Below are positions 21,053-29,658 of a stretch of DNA of 64,000 nt, in pieces. The stretch is taken from contig DLJZ01000016.1 in the NCBI GenBank assembly GCA_002478865.1, positions 46,108-110,107 of the forward strand. The letters run 5' to 3'. This DNA comes from Hungatella sp. UBA7603. Lineage in GTDB: Bacteria; Bacillota; Clostridia; Lachnospirales; Lachnospiraceae. A model generated the notes under the pieces. The model was not told the DNA's origin and ran no database searches. It was given only the letters and a program-made list of their open reading frames with translations. The position numbers were made by a program, and so were the translations under genes. Each line of letters opens with the position of its first letter. The stretch's first letter is position 1.

Positions 21053-21860
21053 GTCTGCCCTGCTTCCTGCTTTGGGAAGGAGACATGCCAAGAAGAGATT
21101 TAAATATCCGGTTAAAATGGGTTACATTTGAAAACCCAACTTCCCGGCTGATGTCTGTAATGGTCTTGTCTGTTTCCTGAAACAGTCTTTGTGCCTGAAT
21201 GATACGAAGGTTGTTGACATAATGAATGATGGTGCTGTTGGTATAGCGTTTGAATTCCCGGCAAAGATAGTAGGGACTGATATAAAATCTAGCGGCTAAG
21301 TCATTTAAGGTAATATTATCATTGTAATTTAAGTGAAGGTAATGAAGAATCTGGCTGATGCGGCTAGACTGTTCTGGCTTAATCGGTTCTCCAGACTGCC
21401 TTGCCAGTTTAATCAAAAGCTGATTTAAAAGCATTTGCATGGTTTCTTTTGAATAACATTCCCCATTTTCTTGTTCCTTAAGAATCTCCTTTAAGAGTTG
21501 ATGAATGATTAAGCTGTCCTTTTTCTCTGGTCGATAAACGCCGGGAGCGTTTTCTAAGGCTGACTTAATTTCCGGAACCAGAATGGTATCTGGTGTAAAA
21601 TAAACCAAAAGCCGTTTGAAGGCTACGCCACTGTCTCCGTAGGAGTGGTGCATCACATAAGGAGGAAACAGAATAAATTCTCCAGATTGAATGGAATAGA
21701 TATGTTCGTTTATCATGTGATACCGGTTTCCGTATTCCAGATAGTAAAGCTCATAATATTCATGATAATGGGACCGTTCCATATTGTCATCAACGCCCTG
21801 TATGCGTTCGCTGGCAACCGCTTGTCCCCCAGCCATTAAAAAGCCTGCAGAATCGATCAA
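20988..21860 (-). CDS. AraC family transcriptional regulator with cupin sensor
   Basis: A 290-residue regulator. The N-terminal cupin-like domain (about 25-110) has HYHEYYELYYL and FPPYVMHHS, typical of sugar-responsive AraC proteins, and two helix-turn-helix motifs fill about 185-285. The start is TTG at 21860, with AAAGGAGGA eight bases away on the minus strand. The following minus-strand-oriented neighbour upstream is a GH31 gene, so it probably responds to a sugar and may control that enzyme or the pump. The last 65 bp lie within the end of the MATE gene on the other strand. Confidence 0.9.
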   Translation of the reverse strand: MIDSAGFLMAGGQAVASERIQGVDDNMERSHYHEYYELYYLEYGNRYHMINEHIYSIQSGEFILFPPYVMHHSYGDSGVAFKRLLVYFTPDTILVPEIKSALENAPGVYRPEKKDSLIIHQLLKEILKEQENGECYSKETMQMLLNQLLIKLARQSGEPIKPEQSSRISQILHYLHLNYNDNITLNDLAARFYISPYYLCREFKRYTNSTIIHYVNNLRIIQAQRLFQETDKTITDISREVGFSNVTHFNRIFKSLLGMSPSQSRKQGRPNLLPTRYSESTHPSSPEQNQ

Positions 21861-21973
21861 AGGTGCACTCCTCCTTTCGGTTTTTATGATAGGGACATTA
21901 TAGCTTTTTTCTTCTTTTTTGGCAATCTATGGGGAAATTTTAGCTAAATGAGAAATGAATTCAATAAACCCTC

Positions 21974-22002
21974 TTGATTTTTTTAAATCACTGTGATAAT
22001 AT
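21974..22002 (+). promoter_or_regulatory. sigma-A-type promoter of small RNA A
   Basis: TTGATT (21974-21979), a 17-bp spacer and TAATAT (21997-22002), with an extended TGTGA just before the -10. The promoter of the paralogous small RNA B at 25746-25774 has the same -35 and the same spacer length. Confidence 0.75.
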
Positions 22003-22008
22003 ATGGTT

Positions 22009-22146
22009 AGTTAGCCGACACTAACTACGTGTGAATATTCTAAACATCAGACTAACCCTCTGAGATTCTCCTTCATTGACCCGTGAAGGATCATGACTCC
22101 TACAAAAAGGCCCTCCCTGTTACCGCATGACAGGGACGGCCTTTTT
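22009..22146 (+). ncRNA. small RNA A, unrecognised family (paralogue of the one at 25781)
   Basis: A transcript of about 138 nt is predicted from its own promoter to its own terminator, with no plausible ORF. In order: a 5' stem GTTAGT/ACTAAC (22006-22011 with 22020-22025), an unpaired conserved GTGTGAATATTCTAAA, a CAGA/TCTG hairpin with loop CTAACCC, a CCTTCA/TGAAGG hairpin with loop containing GACCC, a conserved ATCATGACTCCT linker, and a terminator hairpin with loop TACCGCATG. Nearly every loop and linker is conserved in copy B while stems vary with compensation, the sign of a functional RNA. The terminator (22104-22146) has A and T runs on both sides and also serves the minus-strand GH31 gene. 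I do not recognise the family. Confidence 0.75.
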
Positions 22147-22151
22147 GATAT

Positions 22152-24653
22152 TTACATTCCGATCATATCAAACTGTTCAAATGAGATTAACAGTCTGGAA
22201 TCTTTTTTCGGATTTGGGTATTTGATTTGAACGGATTTTAATGTCTGGCTGTAATACCAACCGGATACCGCCTTCTCGAATTTTTTCCTGTGAAGGTGGT
22301 GAGGCAGAAGTTCGCCATCAAGTGTGACGAAGAATGGTGCCTTGTCTCTTTGAATGACATCCAGATACATGGTCTCAGCCGTTGTTTCAAAGCTGCCTTC
22401 CCTCTTAAAGTCTAATATGGTTTGCTCGCCAGCCGTCATGGTGATGGAAGTCTTTAAATACACTCCCTTTTCATAATCCATGGAATAGCCGTCATCTTCA
22501 TATAAGGTGAAGGTATGATCCTTGTCCGCTGCAATGAGAAGATGAAGACCTGTGATGGTTTCTGTGGTCACGTTATTGATCTGGTTTAATGCCATTGGAA
22601 TAATGGAACCTCCACGGACAAATAAAGGAATGCTGTCAATGGTAACAGGAATTGTTATGGTCTGACCGCCTTCGTATCGTTCTCTTGTGTAGAAATCGTA
22701 GAAAACCTCACCTTTTGGAAGATAAACACTTCGGTGTGTGGCTCCCTTTTCCACTACATTGGCAACTAGAAGAGAATCTCCTGTCATAAAATCAATGCCT
22801 TCTTCGTAGCAGTTTGGATCATGTTGGAATGCACTGCACATAGGTTCCATGATGGGAAGTCCTGTTTCATGAGCTCGTTCCATAAGAGAGTAAAAGTAAG
22901 GAATCATGCGGTAGCGAAACTTCATGGCCTCTCTAATATAACCAGTGTTGTTACCATACATCCAAGGCTCTGTTACGGTGTTGTCGGTATTGACAGAGTG
23001 AACGGAAAAACGAGGCTGGAAAATGCCGTTTTGCACCCAGCGGACCATTAATTCTGCCTCAGGAGAAGTTCCATAAAAACCGCCGATGTCGCAGCCTTGG
23101 TTTGCAACTCCGCTAAGGCTCATTCCTAAGATGGTTGCAATGTTATATTTTAAAGAATCCCAGCAAGTTAAGTTATCTCCAGCCCATGTCTGTGCGTAGC
23201 GTTGAATTCCGCTGTGACCGGAACGGCAGACAATAAATGGTCTTGTATTTTCAAAGGTCTCATGTACCGCTTCATCGGTGATATGGCACATTAAGTTGGA
23301 CATGACGGATTTAAGCTGGCCGATGGTTCCGCCTTTGCCTTCAAAATCGCACCGACAGTCCTTGTCCACCATGCTGTCGTATTCGCAGTTGTCGTTCCAG
23401 ATAGAATTGGTGCCCATCATAAGAACATTTTCTTTTAAAAGCTTTTTCCATACGGTTCTGGTCTTTTGCTTTGTAAAGTCTGCAAAAACACCCTTTCCAC
23501 CCCACCAGGTACCAACCCCCGGTTCGTCTTTTTCGCTGTCCTTTACAAAGATGTCCTCTGCCTTCATCTTTTCTAGGTCTGGATGAGTAAGAAGAATGCC
23601 TGGCTTTACGTTAGGTGATACGGTGATGCCACGTTTTTTCATCTCAGAGAAGAATTTCTTTGGATCTTTAAAACGGTCTTTGTTCCAGGTGAAGACGCAA
23701 CGTTTAATTCCTTCTCTTGTCTCAATAGAAGTGTAACCGGAGGAAAGCTGGAAGCCATCTGCCGGAATGTCCTCTTCCTTTGTGGTATCGATAAATTCTA
23801 AGATGGCATCGTCACAATCTTTTGGAAGCTCTGGATAGTACATAGAGGAACCAAGGTAGCCCAGGGCATAACGAGGAAGAAGAGCTGATTTCCCTGTTAA
23901 ATCTGTATACTGCTCTACCACACTTCGTACCTTTGGACCTGCGATTAAGAATAAGTCAATGTCGCCGCCGTCAGAACGGTAACGGCTGTGAGGTTTCCAG
24001 TAATTGCTCTTTTCTCTTCCCATGTCAAAATCGCATTCATAGGTATTGTGATAGAAATAGCCAACTGCCTTGTTGGTATCTTTATTTAACTTAATGTAAA
24101 ATGGAATGTGCTTATATAAGGAGTCTGTTTCCTTTGGGTTATATCCCATGGCATCCTTTGGACTCATGGAAAGGAATTTCTGTGCTTTATTTAATTCCCC
24201 GCTCTTTTCTCCAAAGCCGTAGAAGCAGTCGCTTGGTGAAATTTCGCTGGTATGGATGCGTCTGTGGTTGCTGTCTTCCATATAGCCAAGGTCAACAATA
24301 TCAGAATGGATGCAGGTGCCTTCGTTATCGTAAACGCAGATGCGGAACGGTTCTTTTTCAATGACAACCTTTAAGAATGCTCCTTGTAAGGTAACAGCGC
24401 TTTCGGTGCCTGTTATGGTTGCGCTGGCAGGTACAATTTTCTTTCTCATATCCCCAAGGAATTCGTCCATGCGGTCTTCCCATGCAGTGGTTACAAGGCT
24501 ATAGGATTCTTCTGCAAAGTCCCCGTCAAAGCCTGCCCGAATGCGGATGATGGAGTCAGTAAGAAACATAAGACGGATCTCAATGGAATTGGTGAGAATC
24601 CGAAAATAGGAATCGGACTGTATTACTTCTTTTACACTGGTACAAAGCTTCAT
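22152..24653 (-). CDS. GH31 glycoside hydrolase
   Basis: An 833-residue family 31 glycosidase without a signal peptide. The N-terminal beta-sandwich (about 1-220) leads into the barrel; catalytic nucleophile Asp421 lies in SIWNDNCEYD and the acid/base region in VNTDNTVTEPW. It has FVRGGSIIP and YEDDGYSMDYEKG in the C-terminal sandwich. It is only distantly like the GH31 at 17050, so the two probably have different linkages or substrates. The start has AAAAAAGGAG upstream on the minus strand. An esterase gene is divergent from it, and an AraC regulator lies downstream on the same strand. Confidence 0.9.
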   Translation of the reverse strand: MKLCTSVKEVIQSDSYFRILTNSIEIRLMFLTDSIIRIRAGFDGDFAEESYSLVTTAWEDRMDEFLGDMRKKIVPASATITGTESAVTLQGAFLKVVIEKEPFRICVYDNEGTCIHSDIVDLGYMEDSNHRRIHTSEISPSDCFYGFGEKSGELNKAQKFLSMSPKDAMGYNPKETDSLYKHIPFYIKLNKDTNKAVGYFYHNTYECDFDMGREKSNYWKPHSRYRSDGGDIDLFLIAGPKVRSVVEQYTDLTGKSALLPRYALGYLGSSMYYPELPKDCDDAILEFIDTTKEEDIPADGFQLSSGYTSIETREGIKRCVFTWNKDRFKDPKKFFSEMKKRGITVSPNVKPGILLTHPDLEKMKAEDIFVKDSEKDEPGVGTWWGGKGVFADFTKQKTRTVWKKLLKENVLMMGTNSIWNDNCEYDSMVDKDCRCDFEGKGGTIGQLKSVMSNLMCHITDEAVHETFENTRPFIVCRSGHSGIQRYAQTWAGDNLTCWDSLKYNIATILGMSLSGVANQGCDIGGFYGTSPEAELMVRWVQNGIFQPRFSVHSVNTDNTVTEPWMYGNNTGYIREAMKFRYRMIPYFYSLMERAHETGLPIMEPMCSAFQHDPNCYEEGIDFMTGDSLLVANVVEKGATHRSVYLPKGEVFYDFYTRERYEGGQTITIPVTIDSIPLFVRGGSIIPMALNQINNVTTETITGLHLLIAADKDHTFTLYEDDGYSMDYEKGVYLKTSITMTAGEQTILDFKREGSFETTAETMYLDVIQRDKAPFFVTLDGELLPHHLHRKKFEKAVSGWYYSQTLKSVQIKYPNPKKDSRLLISFEQFDMIGM

Positions 24654-24719
24654 ATGGCATATGCTCCTTTTTTAATGTAACATAAAGTTTCTGATATAAT
24701 CATAAAGAAAACCCGGGAT

Positions 24720-24864
24720 GAATGCTAGACGGAAATTGCAGTCTGCTGGGTAAAACTATACATATCTTGCGCTTTTTTCCTAGGAAATATGAGTAGATCC
24801 TGTAACAAAGAGGGCAGAATAGGTTTTATATGAACCCGATCAGTGCAATTTCCGTCTAGTATTC
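24720..24864. repeat. 145-bp element with 21-bp inverted ends
   Basis: Arms 24720-24740 and 24844-24864 are complementary over 21 bp with a single G-T pair, enclosing 103 bp. The interior can pair further (CTGCTGGGT near the left arm with ACCCGATCAG near the right), so a transcript would fold into one long hairpin. It sits in the divergent promoter region between the GH31 and esterase genes. Its shape is that of a MITE or a structured RNA; no second copy is seen in this window. Confidence 0.7.
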
Positions 24865-24918
24865 CCATTTTTTAAACGGTATAATGGTAACATATGAAAA
24901 GATGAGGAGGACCAGCTC

Positions 24919-25719
24919 ATGGCCAGCATGAATTGTAATTATTACAGTTTTTCTTTGAAACACAACGTGGTTATCAATATAATCATTCCAACTCCGGAAG
25001 GAAACGAGCAGATTACAAGCGAAGAAACAAAAAAAGCATATCCTTATGAAGCAGGACTTCCAGTTTTATATTTGCTTCACGGTGCCTATGGGGATCACAG
25101 CTCCTGGATGCGGTTTTCCAATATTGAACGGTATGCACAAAAGCATTGCGTGGCAGTGGTAATGGCATCTGCGGATAACAGCTTTTATCAGGACATGTAT
25201 TGTGGAAATCAATATTATACCTTTTTTACAGAGGAACTTCCTGCGTTTGTTCAGAGCATTTTCCCGGTTTCAAAAAGGAGAGAGGACACCTTTGTGGCAG
25301 GTCTTTCTATGGGAGGATACGGCGCCTGGTTTCTCGGACTTTCAAAACCAGAACAGTATGCAAAGGCAGCCAGCTTATCCGGTGCCCTTGACCTGGAGAT
25401 GGCTTATGAACAGACAAGGGTAATCGATGACGGTGCACCTTTTCACTGGAACCGGATTTTTAAGGATCCAACAGCCATTAAAGGAAGTGATGCAGACCTG
25501 ATGACTCTTTATGACCGGTGTGAAAAAGCAGGGAATCTCCCAGAACTTTACTTTGCCTGTGGAACGGAAGATTTCGTATATGATATGAATACCAGTATCA
25601 AGACTCAATTAGAAGAGAGAAGTTCAAAGGCAGTATACGTGGAGGGACCAGGACAACACGACTGGTATTTCTGGGAGGCTTATATCCAGAAGGTTCTTCA
25701 GTGGATGTTACCCGTATAA
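24919..25719 (+). CDS. EstA/esterase D-type acyl esterase
   Basis: A 266-residue cytoplasmic alpha/beta-hydrolase of the esterase D/tributyrin-esterase family. Catalytic Ser130 is in GLSMGGYGAW, Asp218 in CGTEDFVYD and His247 in GQHDWYFW; LLHGAYGDHSSW is the oxyanion-hole region. The start follows GAGGAGG. TATAAT at 24880-24885 upstream lacks a good -35. It likely removes acetyl or other short acyl groups from imported oligosaccharides, given the divergent GH31 gene, but this is inference. Confidence 0.9.
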   Translation: MASMNCNYYSFSLKHNVVINIIIPTPEGNEQITSEETKKAYPYEAGLPVLYLLHGAYGDHSSWMRFSNIERYAQKHCVAVVMASADNSFYQDMYCGNQYYTFFTEELPAFVQSIFPVSKRREDTFVAGLSMGGYGAWFLGLSKPEQYAKAASLSGALDLEMAYEQTRVIDDGAPFHWNRIFKDPTAIKGSDADLMTLYDRCEKAGNLPELYFACGTEDFVYDMNTSIKTQLEERSSKAVYVEGPGQHDWYFWEAYIQKVLQWMLPV

Positions 25720-25745
25720 ATGATAATTCTTTACTCCTATGGTTC

Positions 25746-25774
25746 TTGATTTTTGGGACGAATTATGATATTAT
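25746..25774 (+). promoter_or_regulatory. sigma-A-type promoter of small RNA B
   Basis: TTGATT (25746-25751), a 17-bp spacer and TATTAT (25769-25774), matching in layout the promoter of small RNA A. Confidence 0.75.
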
Positions 25775-25780
25775 AACGAT

Positions 25781-25917
25781 AGTTAGTTTTACCTAACTGC
25801 GTGTGAATATTCTAAATCAGATTAACCCTCTGATTGCATCCTTCATTTGACCCGTGAAGGATCATGACTCCTGCGAGAGAGCCGTACTGTTACCGCATGA
25901 CAGAGCGGCTTTTTTTG
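25781..25917 (+). ncRNA. small RNA B, unrecognised family (paralogue of the one at 22009)
   Basis: About 137 nt, with the same order of elements as copy A: stem AGTTAG/CTAACT (25781-25786 with 25793-25798), conserved GTGTGAATATTCTAAA, hairpin ATCAGA/TCTGAT with loop TTAACCC, hairpin CCTTCA/TGAAGG with loop TTGACCCG, linker ATCATGACTCCT, and terminator hairpin with loop TACCGCATG closed by AGCCG/CGGCT and seven T. The 5' stem and the terminator stem differ from copy A yet stay paired. It ends 53 bp before the TTG start of a LysR gene on the same strand, so it could also be read as an attenuated leader, but copy A has no downstream gene on its strand. Confidence 0.75.
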
Positions 25918-25970
25918 CACCATTTTTTACTTAAGATTAAGCTGCCGAAAGGCCAGAAAGGAATATATCG

Positions 25971-26897
25971 TTGGAGATTAAACAATTGGAATACTTTGTG
26001 GCAACTGCAGATTACGGTAGCTTAAATAAGGCGGCAGAGTATCTATATACCTCTCAGCCAAATGTAAGCAAGGTAATTGGGAATCTGGAAAAGGAACTGG
26101 GTGTCCTTTTATTTGAACGAAACAGCAGAGGAATCAAAATTACGGAGCAAGGAAATTTGTTGTATTCTTATGCCCTAACCATTCTTAAAAACTCTAATAT
26201 GATACGGGAAATGGTAAAGAAGAAGACTGACACTCACTTTTGTGTATCCGGTTATCAGAGCAATATTTTAACCAGATTGGTAGCGGATTTATACGAAGCC
26301 CATAAGGATAAGGGAATTAAATTTGGGTACAGGGATGGAACGGTGGAAGAGATCACAGATCACGTGTCAAATCATATTTCAGAGATTGGTATCGTTTATC
26401 TGGCCCATTCCCAGCTTCCCTGCTTTCATCATATTATGTGGCACAAAAAATTGGAATACCACCCTTTGTCAGACCAGGGCATATGCATCTATATGGGAGA
26501 GAAGCATCCCTGGTATCACAAGAGTTTCATTGAATTTGATGAGCTGAAGGAACTAAAATTCATGGAGGGAACCGAGGACTTCTTTGCCATGGAACATCAC
26601 ATTGAACGCATCAGTATCGGTGGATTTCAGTTGGAGAACAAAAACAATGCAGTCTATACCAACAGCGATTATATGATTCACAACATGTTAAAGTTTACGG
26701 ATGTCTGCTGTATGGGAATCGATTTTGTTTCAAGGGAATACGAAGCGCAGGGAATAAAGGCACTTAAGATAAAAGACTGCAAACAGTTTTTGACCTTAGG
26801 TTTTGTAAAGCAAAAGAATAAAGAACTGTCAATGGAAGCCCAATATTATATTAAAGAGCTGAAGAAAAAACTGGCAGAGTATAACAAATCGTTATAA
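25971..26897 (+). CDS. LysR family transcriptional regulator
   Basis: A 308-residue LysR-type regulator. The winged helix-turn-helix spans about 1-60 (LNKAAEYLYTSQPNVSKVIGNLE), followed by a substrate-sensing domain. The start is TTG at 25971 with AGAAAGGAA upstream. It directly precedes the peptide-type ABC operon at 26980 and likely controls it; a TTAGT-N8-ACTAA palindrome at 26918 in that promoter is a candidate site. LysR genes are more often divergent from their target, so the same-strand order is slightly unusual. Confidence 0.92.
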   Translation: MEIKQLEYFVATADYGSLNKAAEYLYTSQPNVSKVIGNLEKELGVLLFERNSRGIKITEQGNLLYSYALTILKNSNMIREMVKKKTDTHFCVSGYQSNILTRLVADLYEAHKDKGIKFGYRDGTVEEITDHVSNHISEIGIVYLAHSQLPCFHHIMWHKKLEYHPLSDQGICIYMGEKHPWYHKSFIEFDELKELKFMEGTEDFFAMEHHIERISIGGFQLENKNNAVYTNSDYMIHNMLKFTDVCCMGIDFVSREYEAQGIKALKIKDCKQFLTLGFVKQKNKELSMEAQYYIKELKKKLAEYNKSL

Positions 26898-26917
26898 CAC
26901 GACCTCACTGATTGATA

Positions 26918-26935
26918 TTAGTAAGCTAAGACTAA
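26918..26935. promoter_or_regulatory. candidate LysR operator upstream of the ABC operon
   Basis: Perfect interrupted palindrome TTAGT-N8-ACTAA, 45 bp before the binding-protein gene. Small RNA A has the same TTAGT-N8-ACTAA (22007-22024) at its predicted transcript start, and copy B has a shorter TTAG-N6-CTAA. Binding by the adjacent LysR protein is inference. Confidence 0.4.
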
Positions 26936-26979
26936 CCATGTTATAGTAGATAGCGTGATAAAATCAGGAGGTACTAATT

Positions 26980-28614
26980 ATGAAAAAGAAGTTATTATAT
27001 ACTTGTCTTGCAGGCGTTATGTCTGCGGCAGTTTTAGCAGGCTGTGGCAAAGCTCCAGCCAGCAGTACACAGGCAGCAACATCTAATAAAGCAGAAGAGA
27101 GCCAGGATGCAGGTCAGCCAAAGGATGCAAAAGAAGAGCTGGTATTTGTAAACTACAGAGATATCAGAGATCTAAATCCTCATCTGTATGCAGGGGAAAT
27201 GTACGCTCAGGAAATGCTTTATGACACACTGGTATCCATCACAAAGGACGGCTACGCGCCATGTCTTGCCGAAAGCTGGACTATTAGTGAAGATGGAAAG
27301 ACCTATACCTTTAAGATCCGTAAAGGAGTAACTTTTTCAGACGGAGAAGTTTGTGACGCCAATGCCATTAAAGCCAACTTTGATGCTATCATAGAGAATA
27401 AAGATCGCCACACCTGGCTTGAAATGATGAATCTTTTGGTAGGAGTGTCCGCGCCAGATGCAGAGACATTTGTCATTGAGTTATCAAAACCTTATTACCC
27501 TATGCTGACAGAGCTTGGAGTTACCAGACCATTTGCGATGATCTCTCCTAAGGCCATGAAGGACGGAAGCACCAAGGAAGGTGTCAATGCTTATGTGGGA
27601 ACAGGTGCTTACGTACTAAAAGAATCCGTAACCGATGAATATGCCATCTTTGAGGCAAACGAAACCTATTGGGGAGAAACGCCAAAGGTGAAAAAGATTA
27701 CGGTGAAGGTAATTCCAGACAACCAGACCAGAATTTTAGCTCTGGAAAAAGGCGAAATCGATTTAATATTCGGCAAAAATATGATTGATGCCGATGCGGT
27801 AAATAAATATAAGGACGGCAGTAAATTTACAGTTTCCTTATCTGCGCCCACTTCCACAAGACAGATTGTTTTAAATACCACCAATGATATCTTAAAGGAT
27901 AAAGCGGTACGTCAGGCGATTTTACATGCAACCAACCGACAGGCGATTTCAGATGGAGTATTCTATGGCCTTGAGGCACCTGCAGATACTTTGTTTTCGG
28001 AATCAACTCCTTACTGTAAGATTGGGCTTAAGCCTTATGCATTTGATGTAGAAAAAGCAGGTCAGATGCTTGATGAGGCTGGCTGGGTCATGGGCGGTAA
28101 TAACATCCGGGAAAAAGATGGAAAAGCCATGAAGTTATCCCTTTTATACAACAGTGACAGTGTAACAGAAAAAACCATTTCAGAGTACTTACAATCAGAA
28201 TACGGAAAGATTGGTATTTCTCTTGAAATCAAAGGAGAAGAAGAGCAGTCCTACCGAGACAACATGAAGGCAGGCCACTTTGATATGGTATTTAATATCT
28301 GCTGGGGCACTCCTTACGATCCTCAGTCCTCTCTGTCTGCCATGAGACAGCCGGTATACGGTGATTATGCAGCACAGCAGGGTCTTGAGGACAAGAAAGA
28401 AATTGACGAAGCCATCACAGAAATCCTGGTTTCCACGGATGAGGCAAAGCGTCAGGAGCTTTATCGTCACGTACTTACAAGACTTCATGAGGATGCTGTT
28501 TATCTTCCCTTGACTTATGAATGCAACAAGGCCATTTCTTCCTTGTCTTTAAAGGGGGTTGGATTTACACAGACACAGTATGAGGTTCCTTTCGGACAGA
28601 TGTATTTCGAATAA
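26980..28614 (+). CDS. family 5 (Dpp/Opp/NikA-type) substrate-binding lipoprotein
   Basis: A 544-residue lipoprotein with lipobox LAGC and a Ser/Ala/Gln-rich linker. The mature part is a family 5 extracellular solute-binding protein: LAESWTISEDGKTYTFKIRKGVTFSDG is the family signature region. This family binds dipeptides, oligopeptides, nickel chelates or N-acyl compounds. AGGAGG precedes the ATG. It is first in an operon with two permeases, two ATPases and an M14-type amidohydrolase, which suggests uptake of a peptide or N-acyl amino acid that is then hydrolysed inside. A hairpin follows the gene. Confidence 0.92.
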   Translation: MKKKLLYTCLAGVMSAAVLAGCGKAPASSTQAATSNKAEESQDAGQPKDAKEELVFVNYRDIRDLNPHLYAGEMYAQEMLYDTLVSITKDGYAPCLAESWTISEDGKTYTFKIRKGVTFSDGEVCDANAIKANFDAIIENKDRHTWLEMMNLLVGVSAPDAETFVIELSKPYYPMLTELGVTRPFAMISPKAMKDGSTKEGVNAYVGTGAYVLKESVTDEYAIFEANETYWGETPKVKKITVKVIPDNQTRILALEKGEIDLIFGKNMIDADAVNKYKDGSKFTVSLSAPTSTRQIVLNTTNDILKDKAVRQAILHATNRQAISDGVFYGLEAPADTLFSESTPYCKIGLKPYAFDVEKAGQMLDEAGWVMGGNNIREKDGKAMKLSLLYNSDSVTEKTISEYLQSEYGKIGISLEIKGEEEQSYRDNMKAGHFDMVFNICWGTPYDPQSSLSAMRQPVYGDYAAQQGLEDKKEIDEAITEILVSTDEAKRQELYRHVLTRLHEDAVYLPLTYECNKAISSLSLKGVGFTQTQYEVPFGQMYFE

Positions 28615-28662
28615 AGCCAGAAGAACCGAGACGTTTGCCAAATTCCTAAGGGAAAACATCAA

Positions 28663-28694
28663 AGGGGGAACCAGAGACTGGTTCTCCTCTTTTT
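28663..28694 (+). terminator. partial terminator after binding-protein gene
   Basis: GGGGAACCAG pairs with CTGGTTCTCC around a 3-nt loop, followed by TCTTTTTCTTT. It lies inside the operon, so readthrough to the permease genes is expected. Confidence 0.8.
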
Positions 28695-28715
28695 CTTTAC
28701 AATGGAGGTAATACC

Positions 28716-29657
28716 ATGAAATCGTATATCATTAAGCGCACGCTGTCGGCTATTCCGCTTTTGCTGCTTATTTCATTCCTGTGCTTTGTATTTATTAACC
28801 TGATTCCGTCCGATCCTGCGGAAGTGGCTTTGCGGGTCCGACAAACTCCCATTATTTCCCCAGAGGCCATTGCTCAGGTCAGAGAAGAGATGGGGCTTAA
28901 TGACCCTTATCTGGTAAGGTATTTTAACTGGCTGGGGGATTGTTTAAGGCTGGACTTTGGGGTGAGCTATACCAATCCTTCAAGAACCGTGCTTGGAGAG
29001 ATCACCCGGTGTCTTCCTGCGACCCTTGTACTATCTACGGCTTCCCTTGTTTTTGTAATTGTATTAAGTCTTCCCATTGGCTTTTTCTGCGCCGTTTATA
29101 AGGACAGTCTGTTTGACCGTGTGGTAAGGGGAATTGTCTTTATGACCACTGCAATGCCCGCTTATTGGATCGGTCTTTTGCTGATCTGGCTGGTCAGCAT
29201 TAAGTGGGATCTTTTGCCCACCAGCGGAAGCGGCACGTTATGGCATCTGATTTTGCCCTCCTTTACCGTGTCTCTCACTTATATCTCAACCTATATCCGT
29301 CTGATCCGCAACAACATGCTGGAAAACATGAAGGAGGATTATGTGCTGTATGCAAATGCAAGGGGCCTCAGACAGCGAAACATTTTAATACGGCATATTC
29401 TTAAAAATTCCCTCCACACCTGCATTGTAGCCATTGGTATGAGCGTTCCTCAGCTTATGGCCGGTACGATTGTAGTGGAAAATGTCTTTGCATGGCCAGG
29501 GCTTGGAAAGCTTTGCATCACGTCAATTTTTAATCGGGATTATCCGGTAATCCAAACTTATGTGCTTTTAATTGGATCCTTGTTTGTGGTATTTAATCTG
29601 CTATTTGATATCATACAGTGCATCGCAGATCCAAGACTTCAAAGGGAGGTGTCTTAA
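28716..29657 (+). CDS. peptide/nickel-type ABC transporter permease (DppB/NikB family)
   Basis: A 313-residue permease with about six membrane segments. The N-terminus (IIKRTLSAIPLLLLISFLCF) and the loop YVLYANARGLRQRNILIRHILKN, the EAA-type ATPase contact, identify the DppB/NikB family. GGAGG precedes the ATG. It partners with the next permease. Confidence 0.93.
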   Translation: MKSYIIKRTLSAIPLLLLISFLCFVFINLIPSDPAEVALRVRQTPIISPEAIAQVREEMGLNDPYLVRYFNWLGDCLRLDFGVSYTNPSRTVLGEITRCLPATLVLSTASLVFVIVLSLPIGFFCAVYKDSLFDRVVRGIVFMTTAMPAYWIGLLLIWLVSIKWDLLPTSGSGTLWHLILPSFTVSLTYISTYIRLIRNNMLENMKEDYVLYANARGLRQRNILIRHILKNSLHTCIVAIGMSVPQLMAGTIVVENVFAWPGLGKLCITSIFNRDYPVIQTYVLLIGSLFVVFNLLFDIIQCIADPRLQREVS

Positions 29658-29658
29658 T

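Noticed and set aside
22009..22146. Reading sRNA A as a cis-acting riboswitch leader.
   Set aside because: The next gene on its strand is nearly 2.8 kb away, and the adjacent gene is on the opposite strand; a stand-alone RNA fits better.
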